From NCBI GenBank assembly GCA_963920575.1, contig OY986974.1, positions 7,268,617-7,332,616 of the forward strand: a DNA stretch of 64,000 nucleotides, read 5' to 3'. Under the pieces are notes generated by a model. It was given only the letters and a program-made list of their open reading frames with translations. It did no database searches and was not told the origin of the DNA. Both the position numbers and the translations under genes were made by a program. Shown here in pieces: positions 47,401-57,959 of this stretch (the first letter of the stretch is position 1; each line of letters opens with the position of its first letter). This DNA is from Narthecium ossifragum. Its lineage: Eukaryota; Streptophyta; Magnoliopsida; Dioscoreales; Nartheciaceae.

Positions 47401-47524
47401 TTTTCTTAAAGCGTTTAGTCCATTTTGCTATGCAAAAGACCTAAATGCCCCCTCTATCTTGCGCACGTGTTCTAGCACTCGTTCTCCTCACATTCTCCTC
47501 CGACGAGATCTGGGGCACGCGTTC

Positions 47525-47810
47525 TCCTCCGCTGCACCGACCACTCCGCCATCCTCCACCTCCACCACGCCATCCCTTCCTCCTCCGATGACCAACTCAT
47601 TGAGTACGCCGATGCCGGATCCCTCGAAGCCATCCTCCGTCGTCGTGGCCCATTGCCTCCATTGCCCGCCAAGTTCTCAAAGGCCTCGGTTACCTCCACA
47701 CCAACCACATTGCCCACCGCGACCTCAAGCCCGCCAACCTCCTCGCCACCACCGTTGACAAGATCCGCATCGCCGACTTCAGATCTGGCAAGATCGTCCA
47801 CTGCTCCTAG
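47525..47810 (+). pseudogene. MAP kinase kinase fragment
   Basis: Two frames carry consecutive pieces of a MAPKK-like kinase domain. Up to about 47655 it reads LIEYADAGSLEAILRRRGPL (hinge and helix D). Then, after a frameshift, IARQVLKGLGYLHTNHIAHR, DLKPANLL and IRIADFRSGKIV, ending at TAG 47808-47810. The catalytic HRDLKPANLL is present, but the DFG motif reads DFR, and the N-lobe and the rest of the C-lobe are absent. It looks like a captured or decayed fragment, not a working kinase. Confidence 0.75.
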
Positions 47811-47849
47811 AAACGTGCATATCCTATGTGAACATAAGAGGCGTCTCTG

Positions 47850-47995
47850 ATGTCCTCAAGCTCATCGTGCTCTCCGACGAGTTTCTCCTCCCCGGTGGCC
47901 AATCTCCTACACTGGCGCAGGATGTCGAGCATGTCCTTCATGGAAGGCCTGGTCGACAGCAAAGTCCCCATGCTGAAGATTCGAAGCTTAAGCAC
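47850..47995 (-). pseudogene. Receptor-like kinase C-terminal fragment
   Basis: On the minus strand the frame reads RPSMKDMLDILRQCRRLATG followed by an acidic tail. The RPSMKDML pattern is the conserved last helix of plant receptor-like kinase domains. Only this tip is present, facing the MAPKK fragment 40 bp away. Fragment status is clear; the exact subfamily is not. Confidence 0.55.
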
Positions 47996-48309
47996 CGAAG
48001 CTTTCTCGTGCTAATAAGGGGCGTATCTAATGTCCATGTCCACCACATTAATCACCGTGTTCCCTTCATGCCATATCTCTTTGTCTAGAGGTTTCCTGAT
48101 GTTGTTTTCTTTTTTTTAATTAATGAAATACGATTTGATATCATTTTCTCTCAAACCACTATCCGCTATCCACTTTCCGTTATTTATTCACCACCCCTCA
48201 TTCTTCGTTCTTAGGGGTGTAAACAAGCCGAACTTGATCGAGCCTGGTTCTAATCAAGCTAGGCTTGAAATTAGTTTTCAATCAAACGCAGCTTGATGAA
48301 TAAATTTTA

Positions 48310-49676
48310 GGGGTTTTTATATTTTGATACCCTGTAGTTTAGTGTAATGACAGTTTACTACCCTATAGTTTTAAAAATTTTGTTTACTATCTTACATTTA
48401 ATGTAACAACGTGATTTAAGGCCAGCCTCTAGACAGCGTTATCTCTCTAGACGGAAAGCCGCTCACGTGTCAAGCATTTTGCATTTTAATACCATGTAGT
48501 TTAGTGTAATGGCAGTTTACTACCCTATAGTTTGAAATATGTACTTTACTACCCTATATTTTATGCGACGGTAGGATTTGGGCCTGTGTTCTTAAACTCT
48601 TGGGAGGAGTGCCTGCCTAGCGGTGTCCTTGCCCGCCAAATAGTGTTCCGTGTCCTGTTGAGAGTATGCAGTGTTTTGGGCCTGCGTTCACGGGCTTCCG
48701 GTAGGGTTATGGGACCCTTGTATATACCTAGGATAGACTTGGGGGCGGCACTGTTGTGTTCCCTTGATTGTGAGTGTCGTAGTGTAGTGTTCCTGCTGAG
48801 TTTAGTGCTCACTCCTACCCGGGCTGCGTTTTACAGGTGCTGGCGCTAGCTATTCTTCGGTCGCCCCTACCGGGCAGGCGTTTGGTGACGTGGTGGCGTC
48901 TGGCGGTGCTTGAGGAGCGGCGATCTCAGTTTTACCCTTTTGCTATAGATAGTCTCATACGGGAGTGTTAAATGTATAATTTCCCTGTTTTGAGGATTTA
49001 TATTATATCCAGTTCAGTGTTTGAGGTTTGTGAATATTTGTATAATACAGGATGATTATGAATTGCTAGGGAGACCACTACGATTAGAGGGAAACATCGC
49101 CAAAATTTCCACAGTAGGTTAGGTTCCGGTTCACGTCGCCCGGCCCGGTTGGGCCTACGCGGGTCAGGGCGCGACATGATGCATCCAAGGTCAATCCATA
49201 TATCGCTCGTCGTTTCAGCCGTCTAGCTCAAAATACAACTTTCAAACTTCATGGTCGATTGGACGCATCTACTATCGCATCGACTGTCAGCCTCTATGAG
49301 GAAATGATGCATCCATCGTCGATCCATTCATGGACCGTCGCTTCAGCCGTCTAGCTCAAAATGCAGCTTTCAAACTTCACGATAACGCCGTTTGGGCTCA
49401 AACCCTAAATCACACCGTCGCATAAAATGTAGGGTAGTAAAGTGTATTTTTCAAACTATAGGGTAGTAAACTGTCATTACAATAAACTACAGGGTATCAA
49501 AATGCAAAATACTTGACACGTGAGCGGTTTTCCATCAAGAGAGATAACGCCGTCTAGGGGTAGGCCCTAAATCGCGCCGTTAAATAAAATGTAAGGTAGT
49601 AAAGAAAATTTTTAAAACTATAGGGTAGTAAACTGTCATTACACTAAATTACAGGGTATCAAAGTGTAAAAACTCC
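48310..49676. mobile_element. MULE, 1.4 kb, enclosing an LTR fragment
   Basis: Perfect 9-bp TSD TAAATTTTA at 48301-48309 and 49677-49685. TIRs begin GGGGTTTTTATATTTTGATA and (inverted) GGAGTTTTTACACTTTGATA and stay alignable for about 280 bp, including TTTACTACCCTATAGTTT and GCTCACGTGTCAAG. The middle (about 48600-49176) is the 3' half of the TCGGGGCGCGACA-ending LTR family also seen at 6491-15935. No transposase. Confidence 0.9.
48600..49176 (+). repeat. 3' half of an LTR carried inside a MULE
   Basis: Contains the TAGTCTCATACGGGAGT block and ends CGGGTCAGGGCGCGACA, matching the solo LTRs at 7815, 11023 and 15419. Its 5' half is missing, so it was either captured in part or inserted and then truncated. 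Confidence 0.75.
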
Positions 49677-50573
49677 TAAATTTTATATCTCGCAAGTATA
49701 CGAATCGGTGTGGTTAGCATAGCAGCAAGACGAGTATCGTACCCACAGAGATTTGTAAATATTATTAGAGTAAAACGCTAAAGAACAGAGAAGAGAGAAA
49801 ATAAGGAAGGTAAAGTAAGAAATAAGAAGTACCGAAAATAGAAGATCTAATAACGAAATTAGAAGATGGAAATATAATGGATGAAGACTAAAGTTTCGAT
49901 TTCACCATAACATCCTCATTCTATGCATTGAATCAACAAAATCTCAGTTTAATTCCATGGGTTCGTTCTTCCGGTATGATGATCCGTTCGGCTGCGGTCT
50001 TCACCAAATACCCTCAATTAACTCTTGCTAATGAACCCATAGCTAAGTGTCAATCAAGAATCCATTAAACTCTGAAGAACAATTATGAACCAAGAATTGT
50101 CTTAGCTTGAGCCCGGCTTCGACATAAACTCATTCATTCATAGATCCTGCAAGATTAGGGAATGAACCATCGTCCAATCTCACCCAAAAGGATCTATAAT
50201 ACTTCTATTGGCTAGATATAAGTATTTAAGATCTCAGTTATAATAATGAATGAAACAAGAAATATAAACTGATTAAATAAACATGATTCAATAACATAGA
50301 ATGATTCTGTTAGGCTACATTGGTACCTTAGAAAAGAAACTAGTCACTCATGTTCATCATGAAGACGACACAAGTGTTCAAGGAAAAATAAAGAAAGAAA
50401 CACGAAGAAAACAAAACCCTAACGCCGCTTCCTCTCCTCCAGATGCTCTAGAAAAGTCCTCATGGAAGTCCTCAAAAAACCACTTTTTGATAACCCTAAA
50501 TATCCTATTTACGGGCTCCAAAAGTCTTGAACTCGGGTTAGGTCCGATTTCCTATTTACACTCGCAGTCGATC

Positions 50574-50795
50574 AAGCGATCGACCGCCAACTCTACAAAT
50601 TTATTTGGAAAAGCAGCGGTCGATCTTCGCATCGACCCTGAGAAGTATTTTTCTTGACAGTGGCTCACGGTCGATCTCGTGGATGATGCAACGGTCGACC
50701 AGAGCGCAACGGTCGATCTCGCCGATGATGCGACGGTCGATCTCGCCGATGATGCGACGGTCGATCTCGCCGATGATGCGACGGTCGACCGTCAC
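50574..50795. repeat. GGTCGATC array with a 24-bp tandem unit
   Basis: The unit GGTCGATCTCGCCGATGATG plus CGAC repeats about 3.5 times from 50710 to 50795. Looser GGTCGATC and GGTCGACC copies lie upstream. It sits inside the minus-strand LTR. Confidence 0.85.
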
Positions 50796-51149
50796 TATTC
50801 ATTCAGCACTGTGTCATTGGTACTAAAAATACTATAACTTCTTCTAGAAAACTTAGAATCACGAACCGTTAAATTCGCCAGAAACTAGACTTCAAGAGCT
50901 TTCCAATTATATATGGCACATCATCTGGTTCTTCAGAGAAGGTACAGTTTAATCTTCCAAGTTGACCCATGTAATCATTTTAGCTTCTTTGCTCCTTTTA
51001 ATTCCAATTTTCTGCATTTTTCAACCAATCTTTGTGAAGCAACATATAAGTGTAAAAATAGTACTGAAGAGGTTGATTAAGGTTGAAGAATTTAACAATT
51101 AAGATGATTATAAGACTTCTTAGAGTGTACTTTCATGCACTTATCACAT

Positions 51150-51690
51150 GCCCCCAAATTGTCACTTTCCACTATTCACTATCTACTATCCACTATCCAC
51201 TTTCTAGCCTAAAATTGTTGATCAAACTTGGCTTGCTTACTTTTGAGTCAAATTTGATTTCGAGCGTATTCCAGCCCAGTCTCCTTTAAACCTAGTAATT
51301 TCTAAAGCTCTTAGTCCAATTAACCTTTCGCTCGAGCCCAAATTGATCGCAGTCCCCAAATTGTGGCACTTTTCACTATCCACTTTCCTCTATCCATTTT
51401 TCACTATCCACCTTCCGCTGCTTATTCACAACCCCTCCTTCCCCGCCATTAGGGGTGTAAACGAGTCGAGCTTGAAATTATTTTTCGGCCTAAAATTGGT
51501 GATCAAGTATGGCTTGCTTACTTTCAAGCCAAGTTTGATTTCGAGCCTATTCCAACCCAATCTCCTTTAAACCTAGCCATTTCTAAAGGCTTAGCCCAAT
51601 GTACCTTCCGATCGAGCCCAAATTGATTGCGGCCTCTCAAATTGTGTCATTTTCAACTATCCATTATCAACTATCCATTTTCTGCTGCTT
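51150..51690. repeat. Diverged tandem repeat, about 281-bp period
   Basis: The phrase GTCTCCTTTAAACCTAG recurs near 51276 and 51558 (the second copy reads ATCTCC), and CCAAATTG followed by CACTATCC-type words appears near 51155, 51356 and 51638. A TAGGGGTGTAAACGAG word near 51450 resembles a hAT terminus also present at 48213. No gene. Confidence 0.6.
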
Positions 51691-51699
51691 CGCCGCCTC

Positions 51700-52437
51700 T
51701 CCTTCTACACTTTCTATTGTAAGTCACTTAATGTACACTTTCTATTTTCTCATATTTTCCCTGATTTCCCCCCATATTTCTCCTATTTCCCCCCTTATTT
51801 CAACTATTCTCCACCATTTCCCCCCTTATCTCCTCCCCCTTCCGTCCTTTCATGATCACGGCACGGACCAGCTCTCCCACCACTTGCATCAATTACCACT
51901 GGCCAACCGATCGTCACCGCCACACCACCTCTTCCCGAGCGCCCTATCTTCCACCGATCTCTCTCTCATCCCGTCACCGACCTCCAAAACCCGCTCGAGG
52001 GCCACGCCCATCGTCGGAACCCATAACGTAGCTGCCACCCCACGAGGTCTTATGACCTCTCACCGCCCTTCCCCGACGGCGCAACACCCTCTCTCGCAGC
52101 CGGCCAAAGGCCGCCCTCTTCTTCATTTCAATACCCACCGCTGTCGTCACCTCAAATCCACCGTCTCCAACAACTGATCCGGCGATCCAACCCGTAGGAT
52201 CAACTCCCCAGAGGACTACAATCTCTCCTGTTCCTTCGCAGTTGTATGGTGAACCCATTTCGCCATTGATCCAGCTTCGGCAATTCTCAGCCGTCGGATC
52301 TACACGAACGCCATTTATGTCATTCTTGGAATTAAAGCAGTTGTATATAATCATAAGTGGACTAATCACCTTAAAAAAACTAGGATGGACCAAAGGCTAA
52401 TTTATTTCCACAAAAAGTAACTAAGCCCCAATTTTCC
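51700..52437. other. Pyrimidine-rich then mixed block, no identified gene
   Basis: Ser/Pro/His-rich open frames on both strands without a domain. The layout (TTTTCCC-rich leader, then GC-rich block) resembles 45230-45984 and 8093-8940. Confidence 0.35.
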
Positions 52438-52990
52438 CCTTTTTTTTAATTATTAGATAAGCTCAAGGCTAAACCAAAAACAGAGTACAATAGGATCACA
52501 CTACAAAAGAACCCAAACAAAGAGTTCTTAATAGCAGCTCAGATTCAAACATCTGAGTAGCACCACCAAACATCAAAGTCAAACTACTAAAACCCAAACA
52601 ATGGCCGGCAACAAAACAAAAGAGGCACAATCCAGCAGCAAAACAACCAAAACATAAGCAGCAACCATCAGCTAGACCTCACCGAGTTCTGGGCATTCAT
52701 CAGAAAATCAGAAAGAGCTTGTTTGGCCACGCCATCGGCTGCTGTATTGTCCAAGCGAGGGATGTGAACAAAGAGGGTGCACCAAGTGTGATTAAACTCC
52801 CATCATATAACCTTGAGAAATGTATAAATTTTTGGATAGAAGAAGTAGGACCCTTGCTTTTTATTAATAGTAGCAAGGAATCCTTTACAATCGGTTTTAA
52901 CAAAACGAACAAACTTCACGTACTGTTAATCCGGAAAAAGAATAAAATAGGAGGAAGACAACACTGATGAAGAAGATTCGCTTGATTGAG
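52438..52990 (-). pseudogene. L1 LINE 3' end with RNase H remnant
   Basis: A T-run at about 52438-52448 marks a poly(A) tail on the minus strand. Upstream on that strand, broken frames read KGFLATINK, then HIPRLDNTAADGVAKQAL, which matches the end of the plant L1 RNase H domain (conserved VPREAN.AADWLAKQ). Only the 3' tip survives. Confidence 0.7.
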
Positions 52991-53807
52991 GCCAGTGTGC
53001 TACACTGTGCCCTTAAGCTCTATTTGCCCACCACCCCTTGGTTCTGGTTCTTTAGATAAAAAGCTCATAGGGTATAACGATTCACCGTGATTGGAGGGAA
53101 GTCGGCCGTTTGATCACCCTTCGAGCTCCAAGATGATACAATACTCTCAATCAGGATCATCTATTGTGGAAGTGGTGTGGTGAAAGGTGAATGCATGAAC
53201 TAGCTCTAAAATGGCTGGTATGGGGTCCTATTTATAGGCTAGCTAGGGTAGTTGATCAAGCACTTAGTGGGGAGGTGAAGAGACTCAGAACGTCCTTAGT
53301 AACTGTTGCCACATCATCAACAACTGCCCTATCATGGGCTGCCACTTTGCCACATCACCAGTAACAACCACTTAGTTGAGAGCTGAACAGATGCCACATC
53401 AATAGTAACAACCACCTAGGAGAACATGGGCTGCCACATCATCCATAACTACCCAATCATGGGCATCATGGGGAGACCAAGAGTCATAACTGACTCAACC
53501 CACTTTTGGTGAATTAATGGCTCACTCAATGTGGCTCAGCCCACTTATGATTGTTCAGAAGATGAACAGTCACCTGCCACGTAGACAAAAACACACGTGT
53601 GGCATATACATGAGGCCCACATGGACGCACACATCACCATCGCCGGCGCCGATCCAGCGGCCGGTTGGTCGAAGGTGGGTGGCCGGTGGCACACGCGCGC
53701 ACACATGTGTGTGCCTCTCTCTAGTTCTCATACATGTTCAAACTATAGATGCACAATGCTCTATATAAACTAGAGTAATGTTCTTGTCCCAAGCAATGTG
53801 TGACATG
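52991..53807. other. Intergenic DNA with CCACATCA-type repeats
   Basis: GCCACATCATC and AACAACCACCTAG words recur irregularly at 53300-53460. It may be LTR material, but no ends were identified. Confidence 0.35.
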
Positions 53808-53830
53808 GTCTATTTGGTTAGCGTGGACCA

Positions 53831-53857
53831 GGGTGCATCGCATCACGCGATGCACCC
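53831..53857. repeat. Perfect 11-bp-arm inverted repeat
   Basis: GGGTGCATCGC, loop ATCAC, GCGATGCACCC. More GCATCGTATGA/TCATACGATGC words in both orientations follow up to 53985. Probably the subterminal region of an unclassified transposon spanning about 53808-54716, where GGGTGCACC words reappear. Confidence 0.8.
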
Positions 53858-55602
53858 TGATACATTGATCGCGTGTTTGGTTCACACGCACATCGAATGA
53901 AATTTTCATCATACGATGCATTCAGTGTTGAAATTGCGCATCGTATGAAACGACCATCATACGATGCACCCTCACGGTGCATCGTGAGCTCGTCGTCTTG
54001 GCCATCGTGAGCTCATCATCCTCGCTGAGCCCCGTCCACCCCTGCACCGACGCCACTCTTCCAGCTACCAGTGGCCTCTGTCCACGCTCCGCCATCGTTG
54101 ATGTCCTCCGTCTACTCCGGTTCCGGCGCTCCCCGACGACTCCACACCGCATGAAGACTCCGTCCACGAGTTCAAACCCCCATCGGAACCCGACACTGAC
54201 CCTTCATCATCGACACCGTCTCTCCCAGTTCCCCGGCATCTCCCGAGCTCTTCACCGACGAACCCACTCCAATGAGGACTCCACCTCCGGCCTTCTCAAC
54301 CCCGTCTAGTTTCAGATCCGGTCATCTCGTTGATCGACGATCCTTCTCCGGCCGTTCCCAGGTGAGATTCGCCGACCACCTCCCTTGCTCGCGTCTTCGT
54401 CCCCTCCAAAGCATCGCCGCCGCCCCGTCTCGGATCCACCACCTACAAAGCCCAACGGCTTCATCCGACCCGGTGGATCGACTCCCTGGCGTCCCACGAC
54501 CCCTCCTCCCTTGGTCGTGAGCTGCAATGAGGTCCCCTTTCCGCGGATCCTACCCCGGCGGGTTCTCAGCCGTCGGATCCTCCCTTCCAGCTTAAACATG
54601 GGATAGGTTGCGTCAAATTATCCCAAACGAAAAACCAAACAGAAACATCGAATGGCCGATGCATGCATCCCATGATTAGGGTGCACCAACGATTCAAGCA
54701 ACCAAATGCCCCTTAAATATTTACACACACACTCATATGGGCTTCATATGGCTCTCTAAACTGGCCGTTAGCGGGCCCATTTGATTCAACACCTACTTTT
54801 AAGGCATAGCCCACTCCTTCATCCAAGGAGTTTGGGCCTTATTAAAAGCCTTAAATCCAACATAAATCTCTTGCGAGCAAGCAAGATCACATTTAATAAA
54901 TCCCAGAGCCATTTTCGAATCTACTCATTAATTATATTTCTCAGACCACGCCCCTTCGCCATCTTCACTGCTGCTGCTAGGGGTGAGCATTTTGGTTATT
55001 CGTTCGGTTCTCGGTCCATCACCTAAGAACCGAATTTTTTCGGTCCAATTTTTAAAGAACCAAATTGAACCGAACTTACATAAGAACCGAACCGAACCGA
55101 AATTGTTCAGTTCTAAATAATTCGGAACCGAACCGAACCGAACTCTATTACTAACCGTACTGAACCGAACTTTTTGGTTCCAGATTAATGGAACCGAACC
55201 GAACCGAAATTCCAATCCAATATTTGAATCGAATTGAATACTGAAGTAAAATAATAATAATAAAACATAGAAACACATCGATTCACAGGTTAAGGAACTT
55301 CCAATCCAATATAGAACCGAATTGAACCAAAGTTTCCAATCCAATATAGACTTCATGGCAGTATCAACTATCAAATACACTTCAATTCATGACATGTTTC
55401 TTTGATTCCAAAGGAGTTCAACTCCAACATAGAAAAACATTGATTCACAGGTTAAGAAACTTGTGAATCAATTCCTATCATCATTAATACTAAATGAAAT
55501 GATAAAATAACCTACATTACATAATAATAAATCCCTTGGTAAAAGAGCTTTCCCCAGCATTAGTTCTTGTCAAGTTCATGACAAGAAGAAAGTATATGCA
55601 TA

Positions 55603-57124
55603 TGATGATGATGGATAATGTTATATTTTTATCCCTTAATACTTAGTCTCATGTGCTTATTTGGTACTTAAATGCACTCATTATTCTTATATTTTGATTT
55701 AGGATGCAATTGAAGTCCTTAAGTTCGAAAAGAAGCTGAAAAGAGTATATGGATCAACTTTAAAGATTAATCTGTACCTGCTCATGAAGAACCAGATGAT
55801 GTGCCATATATGGTTGGAAAGCTCTTGAAGTCTAGTTTCTGAAGAATTTTACGGTTTGTGATTCCGAGTTTCCTATAAGAAGTTACGGCAATTTTAGTAC
55901 CGATGGCGCAATCTGGATGGCAGAACAGTAAATACGCTGGAAAGTCAGATCGATCCGACACCCCGAGTCCGATCGATCCGACTATGCAGAAACCTGACAG
56001 AGCGTATACTTTTCAGATATACACAGTCCGATCGATCCCTCCATCCATCCTATAGGAGTCCGATCGATCCGACACCTAAAGTCCGATCGATCGGACCCGG
56101 GTGAAGCCAGAAATTAACGATTTTTACTCAATGGATCGATCCGACACCCATAGTTGGATCGATCCGACTTTCCCAGTGAAGAAAATCAACGGTTTTGATC
56201 TAATCCGAGGATGGATACACTTAAGGCTATAAATAGGACTCTTTCTAGGGTTTGAGGGGGGATTCCTAGACACTTTTGGCTGCCCTTTCTACTCTTTAAT
56301 ATTTTTTTAGGTTTTCCCTTGCTTTATGGAATATTTTGGAGGATTGTTCTCGATGGCCCTGCGTGGCTAAATCTTGATCCTTGGTCGAGGAAACTGAAAC
56401 CTCGGAATCAATGAAACTGTGAGATCTAATCTATTTTTATTGTTCAGTTTATACATGAGTATTGGATGTTCTTCTGAGATTAAATCTTCATGATTATCTT
56501 GTCTAATTGCTAGGAGGCCTACTAGTTTGTTATTCATGGTGATCTACTGTTAGGTTTGATATCAAATCCGGGATTGTTTGATCCCTCTAATCTGCGAAGC
56601 AACTAGGGTTTAATAATCTACTGCGTTTCAGAGATTAATAGATCTTAGGAAGAATATTCGACTAAATTAAATGCAACCGCTTGTGCTTGTGTTGTTTAGC
56701 TTCATCGATCTCCCTATTCTTAAGGCTGCTACTGGATTAAATCTACAGCGCGTGTCTTAGGTTGTTTAGTAGTTAGGGTTGATTAGATCGCTGTTTCTAA
56801 TTAACTATGATTGAGGAGAGATTCGAATTTAATTCGAACGGTGAATATTCATGGTATGAATTGATTGATACTTGCATCGATGATCAGTTGTTGGATTCCG
56901 ATGATGGATGTTGACTCAGACCAAGGTTTGTTCTCTTGATTTAATTCAATTCTTCGCTTTAGATTATTTCTTTACTGTTTTCGTCACGTTTAAAACCCCC
57001 CATCTTTGTTCACTAAGAACAAAACTAGGCTAAACACTCTTCGTGGGATCGACTCGTACTCGCACTACTACATTTATCTTAAGGTGTATTGGTTTTATTT
57101 TTGAGTGCCTGCGACAGCACATCA
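55603..57124 (+). mobile_element. Solo LTR, 1522 bp, TSD GCATA
   Basis: Runs TGATGATGATGGATAATG to ...GCGACAGCACATCA, with GCATA at 55598-55602 and 57125-57129. Contains a GATCGATC array (55950-56170) and, near the end, GTGGGATCGACTCGTACTCG, a motif often seen near the ends of Ty3-type LTRs. No coding capacity. Confidence 0.9.
55950..56170. repeat. GATCGATC array in a solo LTR
   Basis: Seven copies of GATCGATCCGAC-like words alternate in orientation with AGTCCGATCGATC, separated by 15-45 bp. Confidence 0.9.
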
Positions 57125-57693
57125 GCATACCTGGACATCAACTATGTTTGCAATGTTAGATGCATGAACTTTCCCCACATTGAATGAGCATAAAGCAGCA
57201 CGATGTGTTATCTCTACCATAGACCGTCACATTAGGGACTGTAATATAGATAAGTTCCCAGATCCTTCTGAACAAGGGAAAGAGTGCATGTTTGTCAAGA
57301 GGTAGAGATAACATATATGCATATTTATGAAAAAAAATTTCTTATCATCTCAAAACACATCAATCAAGGAATCATCGACACAGGGGAAAAAGAAAAGAAG
57401 AAGAAGCGCTGGATAAGATGCAAAAGGGAAAGGGCTTACACTGGGTCTTCTGCTACACCTGCAAATGGCAATGGCGGTGGCGTTAAGAGAAGCGTTCGGT
57501 GCTACCGCCATGCCTCTCAACCTCTCGTTTCTCAAAGCCCTCCTCTTGCTATAGGAAAATTTTTTAAAATAATCTTATTTTAATAAATTATTATTAAAAT
57601 AACCCTCTCCAAAAACTATTTACCGATCTATGCCTCGTTTGGCCACGTCAGCGCCACGCTGGCGTGGCCTTTCATTTTTTACTCCCGCAGTCA

Positions 57694-57926
57694 AAGACGT
57701 AACTTCAAGTTACGTCTTCAATTGAAGACGTAACTTCAAGTTACGTCTTCAATTGAAGACGTAACTTCGAGTTACGTCTTCAATTGAAGACGTAACTTCG
57801 AGTTACGTTTTTGACCGTTGACCACAAAGTGCGCCGCGACCAAGTGCGGAGCCTAGAGACACGCCTATTAAGACGTAGCTCCAAGTTACGTCTCCATAAG
57901 AGACGTAACTTGGAGTTACGTCTTCA
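57694..57926. repeat. Left palindrome array of the PMD-carrying MULE
   Basis: Units of 25 bp made of AAGACGTAACTT, one central base, and AAGTTACGTCTT start at 57694, 57725, 57756 and 57787 (the last ends TTTTT). They are separated by CAATTG, itself a palindrome, giving a 31-bp period. Two related units lie at about 57870-57894 and 57901-57926, flanking a non-repeated segment. Confidence 0.95.
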
Positions 57927-57959
57927 TATTTTATTGAAAAAAGCCCCCTACTAACTTTT

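Larger units (their letters stand above)
48294..51146 (-). mobile_element. LTR-type repeat on the minus strand, interrupted by a MULE
   Basis: Read on the minus strand it runs from TGATAAGTGCATGAAAGTAC (ending 51146) to ...TTCATCA (48294), TG...CA termini. Its own sequence is 49677-51146 plus the few bases left of the MULE. It shares a block near 50806-50940 with the solo LTR at 55603-57124 (complement of GGAAAGCTCTTGAAGTCTAG). No internal region or matching TSD was found (CAGCT, CATGC), so one boundary may be wrong. Confidence 0.55.
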
